From positions 4,854,999 through 4,882,429 of the forward strand of contig BFEA01000022.1 in the NCBI GenBank assembly GCA_003427395.1: a stretch of DNA of 27,431 nucleotides, written 5' to 3'. The translations under genes and the position numbers were made by a program. This DNA comes from Chara braunii (Eukaryota > Streptophyta > Charophyceae > Charales > Characeae). The notes beneath the pieces are model-generated. The model made no database searches and was not told where the DNA came from. It was given only the letters and a program-made list of their open reading frames with translations. Of this stretch, positions 17,188-26,559 are shown one piece after another (the stretch's first letter is position 1; each line of letters begins with the position of its first letter).

Positions 17188-18747
17188 ATGACGGGCCTGC
17201 CAGGCCAACTGGCCAATGAGCCCATTGCCGACTACAAAAAGCGCTTCCAGGCTCAGCTCGCTGTAATCGAGGCTGAGGAACAACGCCAGCTGGCAGCCAA
17301 GGCTACCCAGCTACAGGCTGACGAAGCGGCAGCAGCAGAGAAGCTGCGGCTACAGGCCGAAGCAGACGCAGATGCCCAGGCTCGCCGCAAGGAAGCCCAG
17401 GATCTGCTGCTGCGGCATGAAGCCAACAGCATCGAGAGACTCAAGTACTGGCACTTTGAACCGAACGGCGACGAGGCAACACCAGAAGAGCAGCATAAGG
17501 AGTTCATGGCCAAGCTAGTGACCAGGTTGGTTTACACGTGTACAGTCCGAGCTGGCGAACCTCCAGCGGGCCGTGCGGAACCATAAGACTCAGCACGAGG
17601 ATGCCACACGGGCACTGGACGCCCGTGTACAGGACTTGGAACAAGTTCCGCCAAGACCAGATGCTGGGGCTTCCAGCAGTGCATCCTCTAGCCGCCAACT
17701 GGAGGAACGCGTTGACCACGTAGTGGCAATGCTCGGCGACATCAGCACCTTCACTGCGCCGACCACCATCAGCAGTCAGCTGCATACCTTGAAGACCGAG
17801 TTCCAGCAGTTGCAGTCGACGAACACGGATGGCAATCCTAAGTTGTACAAGATGCCAACTTTCCAACTGGACAAGTTCGACAACTACACGCAGCAGGATC
17901 CGGTCCTCTGGTGGGAAGCATTCACGACGCAACTTCGGATTTTGCCTGTCGCTAAGCATGCGTACATCGGCGCCCTGTTCATGAACTCAAAGGGCGGATG
18001 CCAGATCTGGTTGACCCACCTGGCAACCTCTCACGGCGTCGACGTACCGGACTTGAAGGACAAGATCACATGGGAGGAACTGACACGACTGTGGAAGAAG
18101 CGGTTCATCGTCGACGACGCACCATCAACCGTCTGTTCACCATGTCACAGGGCAACACCGCAACACGGGATTGGCTCACGGAGTGGCAGAAGATTGCGGC
18201 AGTGCCCAATCTGGACTTGCCATTCACGCATTTACGCCCTGAGTTCTACAACAGGTCCTGTGCTGCATTGAGCCAGGCTCTTGGTGATCGCGAGCAGTAC
18301 TCAACCTTTGCTGAGATCATCGACAAGGCGAGGGAAATCATCAAGACCAACAGGTCGACTGCACATGAGAAGTCAACATGGCAGCCGACCTATGTGGAGA
18401 AGGTACGAACTGGTCCACGACAGCAGCACTTCGCTGCAGTCCAGTCGGACAGTGGAGATAATCCAGCAGCCACTCTAGCATCAGGTGACGGAGATCAGGT
18501 GGCTGCTGTCCAGCCGCGAAGCAACAACAAGTCCCGCAACAATGGGAAGGCGAAATCCGCATCACAGGCCGGAAATGGACAGCCAGTACAATTTCCATGG
18601 GTCAAGTTNGGCTTGACCGAGGCGGAGTACAAGGTCCGCGGCCGCTACGGCAGCCGCTATTGGTGCAACAGCACCAAGCACAAGACCTCCCTGTGCCAAG
18701 ATCAGGGCAAGGAGGATGTGCGACCCCGCCTCAACTCGAGAAACTAA
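17188..18747 (+). pseudogene. gag: Element 2 gag: capsid/nucleocapsid, two frame breaks
   Basis: It starts at ATG 17188 (MTGLPGQLANEPIADYKKRF). A long Ala/Gln/Glu-rich helical region, probably coiled coil, runs to about 17410. The frame breaks near 17545; the sequence resumes +1 as LANLQRAVRNHKTQ, followed by the capsid domain (MPTFQLDKFDNYTQQDPVLWWEAF). A second break near 18125 changes phase before INRLFTMSQGNTATRDWLTEW. The last segment ends at TAA 18745-18747. A zinc knuckle follows GLTEAEYKVRGRYGS, but its first Cys is Arg (CGC at 18655); the remaining C-x4-H-x4-C (Cys 18664, His 18679, Cys 18694) is intact. Base 18609 is ambiguous. Gag would form the particle that packages the element RNA. 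Confidence 0.9.
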
Positions 18748-21700
18748 GTTCCACGGAAGGTGAGGCGACTCCACCTTCTACTCCGCCAGATTCGGCCGCC
18801 TTGCTAGCGGCCTCCCACACATCTGGGGAGGATGCGAATGTCGCAGGTTCTCGTTACACTTACGAGGACTATGCTGTCCACTTGGTTCCACCGCTGGACC
18901 AACCGCTCCACGTGCAACAATCTACCGCATGCACGGTTTCATCACCATCGGCAACCGATTCGGCAGCTTCGCCGCCATCTATCACCGGGGATTCATCGTC
19001 GTGGTCAAGACTTGAGGTGCTCGACCCACTGACGTTCACGGACTTCCAGTGGATGCCCATTCCCCCGAGCGGACGATTGTCGAAACCGCATTGCAATGTG
19101 CTCATGGCACAACTGCGGGATCACTTGCACACTGCAGGACCAGCTCCGTTGATGGACGTCGGAGTAGAGGTTGTCGACCTTCACGCTTACACTGCGAAGA
19201 TCGACCGCGAGTTCAAGATGCAACGGTACGACGACATCGACGCACCATTGCTATATGTACGCATTCAGATCGGAGAAGCGACCTGCAACGCCTTGATCGA
19301 TTGCGGAGCATCTCGCAACTACATCAGCCAGGACTTCATGGTGCGCGTCGGCCTTGGCCCACGTGTCCGGAGGAAGTCCCAGCCTACGCAAGTCACGTTG
19401 GCGGACGGTCACACGCACAAGTCAATCGACCGGTGCATTGACAACGTCCCAGTGTACTTTGCCCCTCACGCAAGTGAGGCGGTGTCCTTTGACATTCTGG
19501 ACACCAAATTTGACATGATCTTGGGCATGTCATGGCTGCGAAGCGAGGATCACCCGGTGAATTGCTTCCACCGCACCGTTCACATTCGTGATCGGAACGG
19601 AGTACTAGTTCCATGCACGGTGCCTCTTCCTCATCCTTCGATCACCTGCCACGTGGTATCCGCCACAAGCATGCGAGCTTCCATCATCACAGACGACATC
19701 GAGGAGATGGGGGTATGTTTTCTCCACGCCCTCCCGCCCCATGACGCTTCATCGACGGACTCACCTTCGGATCCACGCATCACCGAGCTTCTCGACGCCT
19801 ACAGCGACGTGTTCGAAGGCCCGCACGGAGTAGTACCGGATCGACCCATCCGCCACGAGATCATCCTCGAGGACGGGGCCGTACCTCCGCGCGGTTGCAT
19901 CTACCGAATGAGCGAGGAAGAGTTAAGTGTGCTTCGGGCACAACTCGACGACCTTCTGGAGAAAGGTTGGATTCGGCCTAGCTCATCGCCATACTGTGCT
20001 CCTGTTCTCTTCGTCCGGAAGAAGAACAAGGATTTGCGGTTGTGCATCGATTATCGCAAGCTCAACGCGCAGACGATCAGAAACGTCGGCCCTTTCCCAC
20101 GCATCGACCACCTTCTCGAGCGACTGGGCGGCGCCAAGTTCTTCTCCAAGCTCGATCTCAAGTCGGGATATCACCAACTCGAGATTCGCAAGGAGGACCA
20201 TTACAAGACCGCGTTTAAGACGCGATATGGGCATTTCGAATGGCTGGTTATGCCTTTTGGCCTTACCAATGCCCCGGCCACTTTCCAAGCGGCTATGACA
20301 ACGGAGTTCCGACACATGCTGGATCGATACGTATTTATCTACCTCGACGACATCCTGGTGTACAGCCGGAGTTTGGAGGAGCATGTGGAACACCTGTGCA
20401 CCATTTTGGAGCGGCTACGACAAGCCAAGTACAAGGCCAACCGCGACAAGTGCGAATTCGCACGACAGGAGCTAGAGTACTTGGGACATTATGTGACGCC
20501 GCAAGGCATCCGTCCGCTTGCGGACAAGATCGAGGCCCTACGAGTATGGCCCGAGCCCACCAACACCACGGACGTTCGTTCATTCATGGGGTTGGCGGGC
20601 TACTATCAGCGATTCATCACCGGATACTCACGGATTGCTGCACCTATGACGCGACTACAATCGCCAAAGGTGCCATTCGTATTCGATGACGACGCACGTC
20701 GGTCATTCCAAGCACTTAAGATGGCTATGCTCATGGCACCCGTCCTCAGCATCTACGACCCCACCCTGCCTACGAGCGGCATTGGGGCAGTCTTGGAACA
20801 GCACGACGGCGACGACTGGCACCCTGTGGAGTATTTCAGCCACAAAGTGCCTCCCATCAACTCGCTTGATGATGCAAGGAAGAAGGAGCTGCTCGCGTTC
20901 GTCATGGCTCTCAAGCGATGGCGGCACTTCCTCCTTGGGCGTCGTAGGTTCACATGGGTCACAGACAACAACCCATTGACCTACTACAAGACGCAGGATA
21001 CGGTGAGCAGCACGATCGGGCGATGGATGTACTTCATCGACCAGTTTGACTTCTCACCAAAACATCTTCCCGGCCTCTCAAATCGCGCAGCAGATGCACT
21101 CTCGCGAAGACCTGATCTTTGCGCTATGACACATCATGCCTTCGCATTCGACGAGGAGCTTCAGCGACACTTCATCCGGGCATATGAGTCTGATCCGGAC
21201 TTCGCCACGCTGTATGCACAGCTATTTTCGGATCACCCGCCGGCCAGCCACTATCGCATTGCCGACGGGTACTTGCTCCTCCACTCGAGAGGCAAGAACT
21301 TACTATGTGTCCCACGCGACCGCCGTCTTCGGACTCGCCTCCTCGGCGAGTATCATGATTCTCGACTCGCCGGCCATTTCGGCGTCAACCGCACTATTGC
21401 ACGGCTTCGACAGCGATTCCGATGGCCCGATCTCATTACCGATGTCACTCAGTATTGCGACTCTTGCGAAGTTTGCCGACGCAGCAAGCCCCACAACCGC
21501 AATCCCTACGGCGAGTTACGCCCGATGCCTATCCCACGGGAACCTGGTCTCTCCATTGCCATGGACGTCACCGGTCCGTTTCCCCGCGACAGGCTCGGGC
21601 ACGACGGCATCCTCATGGTGGTGGACCGATTGAGTAAGTATGTGTGTTTTCTTCCTTGCAAGTACTACTCCACGGCTCCCGAGCTGGCACGCCTCCTGCA

Positions 21701-22430
21701 CACTGGTTGGATTTGTGGCCACGGTGTACCAGAAGACATTGTCAGCGACTGCGACACTCGCTTCATGTCGGCATTTTGGACTGCTCTCATACAGGAGTCC
21801 GGCACGAAGATGAAACCAAGTTCGGCTCGGCATCCACAGACGGACGGGCAAACGGAGCGGGCACATCAAACCGCTCAAATGATGCTTCGTACGCTCATCC
21901 GTCCGGACCAGAAAGATTGGGTTGACCGCCTCCCCGACATCGAGTTCGCCTACAACACTTCGATGCATCTGGCGATCGGCGTGACTCCATTCGAGTTGCA
22001 CCACGGTGGACGGAAAGGCCGGATCTTCGCCGACCTTCTCCTCCCTCGACCAGCCGACATTGACGCTGCCTGCTCTCCCGCTTCCATCTGGAAGTACAGG
22101 GAATTGCTGACTCAAGCCCGCGCAAACATGCAAAAGGCTCAAGTCCGCATGCAGCAGCANGCCAACAGGCGTCGCGTACCATGTCCCATCCGCGCCGGTG
22201 ATCTGGTTTGGGTCTCCGCGGAAGAGTTTGCACTGGAACAGGATGTTTCACGCAAACTGCTTCCCAAGTGGTTTGGACCTTGGTCTGTGACAGCAGCCGC
22301 GGGCGATGAGCCCGATGGCCCTTCATTTGTGATCAACATTCCAGAGCATCTGACGGTCCATCCGGTCTTCCACGCCTCGAAGCTTGCAACATACATGCCA
22401 GCCAAGAGCGACGACTTTCCGGGCCGATGA
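18597..22430 (+). CDS. pol: Element 2 pol: protease, RT, RNase H, integrase
   Basis: The frame is open from 18489, -1 relative to gag and overlapping it by about 260 bp. The first ATG, 18597, gives 1277 residues, but in life it would be made as a gag-pol fusion. Domains: aspartic protease (LIDCGASRNYIS, Asp235, and MILGMSWL); RT (DLLEKGWIRPSSSPY, LCIDYRKLN, DLKSGYHQ, catalytic FIYLDDIL with Asp584/585); RNase H with Glu and a later Asp (KELLAF, VTDNNPL). The segment holding TDAS is missing at LPT|SGIGAVL (about residue 727). Integrase follows, with HHCC zinc domain (HDSRLAGH, CEVC) and DDE core at Asp990, Asp1051 and Glu1087 (35 residues between the last two, as expected). The GPY-like region ends near HPVFHASKL. 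A TGA at 22428-22430 then cuts off the chromodomain. One ambiguous codon lies at 22160. Confidence 0.95.
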   Translation: MGQVXLDRGGVQGPRPLRQPLLVQQHQAQDLPVPRSGQGGCATPPQLEKLSSTEGEATPPSTPPDSAALLAASHTSGEDANVAGSRYTYEDYAVHLVPPLDQPLHVQQSTACTVSSPSATDSAASPPSITGDSSSWSRLEVLDPLTFTDFQWMPIPPSGRLSKPHCNVLMAQLRDHLHTAGPAPLMDVGVEVVDLHAYTAKIDREFKMQRYDDIDAPLLYVRIQIGEATCNALIDCGASRNYISQDFMVRVGLGPRVRRKSQPTQVTLADGHTHKSIDRCIDNVPVYFAPHASEAVSFDILDTKFDMILGMSWLRSEDHPVNCFHRTVHIRDRNGVLVPCTVPLPHPSITCHVVSATSMRASIITDDIEEMGVCFLHALPPHDASSTDSPSDPRITELLDAYSDVFEGPHGVVPDRPIRHEIILEDGAVPPRGCIYRMSEEELSVLRAQLDDLLEKGWIRPSSSPYCAPVLFVRKKNKDLRLCIDYRKLNAQTIRNVGPFPRIDHLLERLGGAKFFSKLDLKSGYHQLEIRKEDHYKTAFKTRYGHFEWLVMPFGLTNAPATFQAAMTTEFRHMLDRYVFIYLDDILVYSRSLEEHVEHLCTILERLRQAKYKANRDKCEFARQELEYLGHYVTPQGIRPLADKIEALRVWPEPTNTTDVRSFMGLAGYYQRFITGYSRIAAPMTRLQSPKVPFVFDDDARRSFQALKMAMLMAPVLSIYDPTLPTSGIGAVLEQHDGDDWHPVEYFSHKVPPINSLDDARKKELLAFVMALKRWRHFLLGRRRFTWVTDNNPLTYYKTQDTVSSTIGRWMYFIDQFDFSPKHLPGLSNRAADALSRRPDLCAMTHHAFAFDEELQRHFIRAYESDPDFATLYAQLFSDHPPASHYRIADGYLLLHSRGKNLLCVPRDRRLRTRLLGEYHDSRLAGHFGVNRTIARLRQRFRWPDLITDVTQYCDSCEVCRRSKPHNRNPYGELRPMPIPREPGLSIAMDVTGPFPRDRLGHDGILMVVDRLSKYVCFLPCKYYSTAPELARLLHTGWICGHGVPEDIVSDCDTRFMSAFWTALIQESGTKMKPSSARHPQTDGQTERAHQTAQMMLRTLIRPDQKDWVDRLPDIEFAYNTSMHLAIGVTPFELHHGGRKGRIFADLLLPRPADIDAACSPASIWKYRELLTQARANMQKAQVRMQQXANRRRVPCPIRAGDLVWVSAEEFALEQDVSRKLLPKWFGPWSVTAAAGDEPDGPSFVINIPEHLTVHPVFHASKLATYMPAKSDDFPGR

Positions 22431-22706
22431 TCGCAGGACTCTCCTTCTATGGATGGTCATCAGGAAGTTGACCGCGTCATCACCGATCGCAAGTACGGCA
22501 GCAAGCCGCGGCAGTACAAAGTCACATTCAAAGCATGCGATCGCGACGACACTCGGTGGATTTCAGGCGCACATTTGAAAGCATCCGCACCGCTGATCTA
22601 CGCGCATTATGAAAAGCGGAGGTTAGCTCAAGAAGCTTCACGACCAGCCCCTCCCACCCGGACTGTGGTCCCTCCCTCAGACAGACAGCTTCACCCTCGC
22701 AGGTAA
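22431..22706 (+). pseudogene. Chromodomain of element 2 pol, separated by a stop codon
   Basis: It lies in the same frame as pol directly after TGA 22428-22430 and ends at TAA 22704-22706. It reads QEVDRVITDRKYGSKPRQYK, then VTFKACDRDDTRWISGAHLK and APLIYAHYEKRRL. This is the chromodomain pattern of a VDRIL-like strand, an aromatic YKV-type strand and a DDTRW (in place of DDTWE) segment before a helix. In chromoviruses this tail of integrase is thought to direct insertion to particular chromatin. CGA to TGA is the simplest origin of the stop (PGR*SQD). Without readthrough, integrase of this copy lacks its targeting tail. Confidence 0.88.
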
Positions 22707-22718
22707 GCTCGGTTCTTC

Positions 22719-22731
22719 AAGGAGGGGGGGG
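22719..22731 (+). other. Polypurine tract of element 2
   Basis: AAGGAGGGGGGGG lies directly before the TGTGG start of the 3' LTR. This is the expected position of the plus-strand DNA synthesis primer of LTR retrotransposons. Confidence 0.9.
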
Positions 22732-22857
22732 TGTGGCATACTGCGTAGCCACATGGGCCATGCAGGGCCCGTCCCGGACATTCAGCCTAAAAGCCTAAAA
22801 CTTAGGGCTTCCAGGCCCCAGTCGTTTCAGCCTGAAAGCTGAAAAACGAGGGCCTGC
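22732..22857 (+). repeat. Truncated 3' LTR of element 2
   Basis: It matches the first 126 bp of the 5' LTR (14966-15091), with five substitutions and no gaps. Similarity stops abruptly after GGGCCTGC at 22857, within one base of the centre of the palindrome found in full at 15084-15097. The remaining 1.06 kb of the LTR is missing from this window. Confidence 0.92.
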
Positions 22858-25324
22858 CTCCCACCTTCCCCCCAATTCATCCCTTAGTCTGCTTTCAGTC
22901 AAAAATAAAGAAGAAACTTGAACTTGTCACACACATTCCTTCCACTCAGTCTGATTAGATCCTAAAAGAAAGCAAAAAATCATAGGGAAACACACGCATA
23001 CATCAGTCAAACTAAAGGGAGATGGTCAAACAGGGAGGTAGTGAGTTCATACAGGCAGAGAGAGATATACCTGATGGTTCCCTGCCTCCAGAACCTCACC
23101 TAGGTTCCGGCAGAGCTCCCGCAATCGGTGGGCAGACTCCCCACAGAGTCTTGCTGCGGTCCTACGGGTTGCACTCCCACCTGCTGCCTTCCTCTCTGAA
23201 CCGGATTAGACTGAGATTAAGAAGGGCAGAATGAGGGGTTTCAGACGCTCGAGATACAAGAGAGGGACTGACTCAACTCGCAGGAGAGGGCCTTGTTGCC
23301 TTGATACGCCTGAGGGCCCCGCAATGATGGCCAAAAGTACTCAGCAGTCTGGTCAACTGAAGTCAAATCACTAATTGTTCATTCCCTGACGACTCTCCCG
23401 CTTCGCAACAATACCGCTGACTGCAACGCACACCCCTTTTTTTTTTTTTTTGACACAATATCTCTCCCTTAATCTAAACTATCGCTCCCCAGTCCTCAAA
23501 GTTTGTGTTTAAGCGCTCCCCACCTCCATGTTCTTACTCAAAATACGGTCACAACATACCAACTCCACTGATACGATGTCAAGAGCAACATGAGCAACAA
23601 CCAATTTGTTGCAGTGGTCATTTCGAGGGCTAGACAAAATGCAGCAGCAATCGATTATGAATTCTTTCGTCGGCCAAGACGCAGCAGTCGCCACTGTAAC
23701 GCACCTCCGCAAGGCTCGGCAGTAGTGTCTGACCGCCCATTAAAGTGCAGCCTCCAGCTATGGAATGCTGAGCCCACGCAACAGTTGTTCACGACATGTG
23801 TAACAACCCGACGACTTCCAAATGATGGTGCACAGCAAACCGTAGCATTCCCTCGCTTGGTCAAAGAAGCAGACCCAACCGTAGTGAGTGGGTGGATCCC
23901 AGTTCAAGCGTAGCTATCGACCCTTGGACTTGGCAATCAAAGATCGGCAATCCACTCGCAATAGCCCCCGAACTTCACAATATGCACCAACAAATGTCCC
24001 GCATAGGTACACAACAAAAATACGCAGCAAGCACAATAGACGCAATGATCTTGGTATTGAACTGTACTCTCCCCGCAACAGCACCGGTTTCACACGTCCA
24101 TCGGATGCGAAATGTCTCGGCGCAGGGCGGCGCCAGCCTGCGCGCATGGCTCCACCTGCTGTGCCACCGTAGAGCGAACCCCCCCTCTCTTTACGAGGAT
24201 CAAGTCCAAACTTTGCTAAGGACAAACTCGACCCGATGCTGTGGTGTCTCCGAATCCACGATGGTGAGTGTCCTTTCCACCAAAAAACGGTTGTAGACGA
24301 TGGCTCCCACTACAGACGAATGGAAGGACCAGCCTGCGTACCAGTCTACCTCATCAGACTTCGCTCGGCCTCTAGGCAAGTATACGACCTGCGGCTCGAC
24401 TCACACTACTTCAATCTTTAGGATGGGCAGGTTCGGAATGAATCTTCTGCAATTTTGCGGAGACATGCACTCCCTTCAGCCAGACGCCCAGAGAACCTAG
24501 AGAGGTGCTCCCTCCAAAGATATGTCGAGCACGCACCCGCCGATCAGGTAGGTCTCTAACCCTGCAACTGGTCTCTCGCTCAGTGGTTGGACGAGCGATA
24601 ACGAAATGCACCTTTCACGAAAGGCAGCCAAATACATCCATCACTCGAACCTCTCCAACTAGCGCAGTCTGTAGTCAAACAGATCAAAATCTAACTCCTT
24701 CCTTTCTCAATCTAACACCCCCACTCAATTCGCCTTATCAGGAAGCCCCTAACTACTACTCCCCTCCTTCAAATCTGATTCAAAACGAGCAGGATATGCC
24801 CTTTTCTCTTTCTTTTCCCCTATAGCTAGGCGCATTGCTCTTTCTATCTAACTCTCATCCTACTGACCTACTATTAGAACTAACACTGGATTTGAAATCT
24901 CCCATTCCTAAAACCCCCACAACGCTACTATCAACGAGAAACGCCTGAGTTTCGCGATAATCATCCTCTTCCATCTCTGCCATCACTTCTACTCCGCGCC
25001 CGTCGTTTTTTCCTTTACCTTACCTTTTACTCACTCTCTCCTCAAACTGACTGTAGATTCGTATTAGTTGTCCTTCAGAACCCCTATAGCCTTTTTTTCC
25101 CCGCCTGAATCCACGAAGAATCGGACAAACAACCCACCCATCGCTGCGCTCAGCTAGTCTTCTGCCATCTCTACTTCAGTTGTACCTGGCGCAGAACCCC
25201 AGCCAAATTCATTCATCCTTTACCCTACTATCTTTCTGCAGTTGACGCCCTCTCCCCGGTCCATTCCTTCCTTACATGCATTCCCCCTTCGCGCTATCCA
25301 GTGCGCTATAGCGGCGCATACCGC
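22858..25324. other. No recognised gene in 2.5 kb
   Basis: It starts with unrelated C/T-rich sequence. A poly(T) run lies at 23437-23451. Plus-strand frames at 23590-23913 and 23892-24296 overlap in different phases, and the second continues in phase beyond a stop to about 24500. None has a recognisable domain. Positions 24640-25260 are C/T-rich and look non-coding. Decayed host or transposon coding sequence is possible but unsupported. Confidence 0.4.
23071..23196 (-). CDS. Weak candidate internal exon
   Basis: On the minus strand a 126-bp segment lies between an acceptor-like TTCAG (ending 23197) and a donor CAG|GTATAT (intron from 23070). One phase is open and reads SAHRLRELCRNLGEVLEAGN, a helix-prone charged peptide. 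No neighbouring exon was found and a chance match is quite possible. Confidence 0.18.
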
Positions 25325-26115
25325 TACATGTCGGAAGTCGGCGGTCAAGGAAGTTGAAATCTGCTAGATGTGTAGCCACTTACCTGTCGAAATGATCCGC
25401 TCGACAGCACCTGGCGCTGCGATGTTCGGGCCAGCTTGTCGCTACCGTGGGTAGGAGGACGCTGCCCTGCTGTGGGTCATCTTCGTAGCAACCCCTATCG
25501 AGTCGAGAGTTTCGAAGACCGAGGCTAGTGGCGGGTTCCAAGTGTGCCACCTAGTGGCCTATCGCCCCTTGTCTCTCAACAGGCACCCCCCCCATGCAAA
25601 TGGCGTCAAGGAACCGGACTGCGGCCCTGATGTAGGGCCTATGCATGGGCCTCGGTGAAACTGGGCCCGGTACTGCCCTTGGTGGCAGCAACAAAATACT
25701 CAATTGAGAACTTTGAGAATCGAAGTGAAGAAGAGGACCCACGCGGCTGGTCGTGGTGCCCTATCTGCGTCCCCTGCTACTGCGCCCCGGGCTACCCCGT
25801 CAGGCTCAGCCTGCCGCTCTCCGATGTCAAGCGGCCGCAGACCAGTCAGCCACCCGAAATACAAAGGATTGGGCCTTGGGTTAAGTGCCTAGAGAGGGAT
25901 CGGCCGGGACTTTCATCAGAGCCATCGGGGAAAATTAGGGGTCGGAAAAAGATCTCTAAAATTTCCCCCATCAACTGATAAAACTAACCCTTGAAATCAA
26001 AAAGAGGAACGGTCGCGCCTGTCGGGCCTAGCACCTATCATTTTCGTCCGTTCTGAGGCTGTTCCCGAAGCGGTCGGCCGCGGTACGGAGGCGCGGTAGC
26101 AGGCCTCGGCGCGTC
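25325..26115 (+). pseudogene. Degenerate nuclear 26S/28S rRNA fragment
   Basis: Signatures of the central part of eukaryotic LSU rRNA appear in the correct order on the plus strand. GGAAGTTGAAATCTGCTA and the ACTTACCTGTCGAA region near 25345-25400 match the conserved GGAAGTCGAAATCCGC / AACTCACCTGCCGAA. CTTGGTGGCAGCAACAAA followed by TGAGAACTTTGAGAATCGAA near 25677-25725 matches CTTGGTGGTAGTAGCAAA / TGAGAACTTTGAAG. GGGTTAAGTGCCTAGAGAGG lies near 25879. GTACGGAGGCGCGG...GGCCTCGG near 26075-26110 matches a GTCCGGAGACGCC...GGCCTCGG stretch. Identity is high in the core stretches and poor between them, so this is a pseudogene or a very divergent fragment. The comparison is from remembered rRNA sequence. 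Confidence 0.75.
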
Positions 26116-26149
26116 GTTTTCACACTAAGCAATTGACGAAGGAATGACA

Positions 26150-26420
26150 CTTCAGATTTTATTAATTCTAACGACAAAATTAAAACTGAGAAAAGGAATT
26201 AAAAACAATAGGAGGAAGAAACAAATAAAAAATTGTTAATTAATTAATTTTCTTCATAATTCACTTTTGGCGAAATTGTCCTAATTTTTTGTCAATTTTA
26301 ATAACAGCATTAAGAATGAGAAAAAGGAAATAAATAATAAAAGAAACAAAAACAGATTATTATTTATCGTTCAATTAATTTTTTACGGGATTCATTTTTT
26401 ATGGAATTTTGCTGGAAATT
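26150..26420. repeat. AT-rich imperfect duplication
   Basis: Two copies of about 130 bp (26150-26285 and 26287-26420) share the order AATTAAAA/ATTAAGAA, TGAGAAAA(A)GGAA, AGAAACAAA, a TTAATTAATTTT block, and a TTCA(C/T)TTTT-GGCGAAATT/ATGGAATTTT ending. No coding content. Confidence 0.55.
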
Positions 26421-26559
26421 ACTTATTTCTCTATTGCCCGTCGATCCGTACGAGTCCTTCGATTTTCCGATCCACCTGATTTATAGCACGAGTTATCTTG
26501 AGTGACAGGGGCCAATTTTGGGTCGCGGCGGCATGGGCTGCTACAAGTTACGTGGCCTT

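Larger units (their letters stand above)
14966..22857 (+). mobile_element. Element 2: nearly complete chromovirus (Ty3/gypsy with chromodomain)
   Basis: In order: 5' LTR (14966-16149), PBS (16153-16164), repeat-filled leader, gag (17188-18747), pol with protease, RT, RNase H, integrase and a C-terminal chromodomain (to 22706), polypurine tract (22719-22731), and the first 126 bp of the 3' LTR (22732-22857). A chromodomain after integrase defines chromoviruses, whose integrase tail is thought to target certain chromatin. Gag has two frame breaks, RNase H lacks its first Asp and a stop separates the chromodomain. The copy is therefore defective, although pol is otherwise open. Confidence 0.95.

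Noticed and set aside
21516-22142. 208-codon minus-strand open frame
   Set aside because: It lies opposite the integrase core of element 2. Codon composition of the plus strand explains it.
23590-24500. Overlapping plus-strand frames as a viral or host gene
   Set aside because: No motif is recognisable, phases disagree and stops interrupt. Kept only as a described gap.
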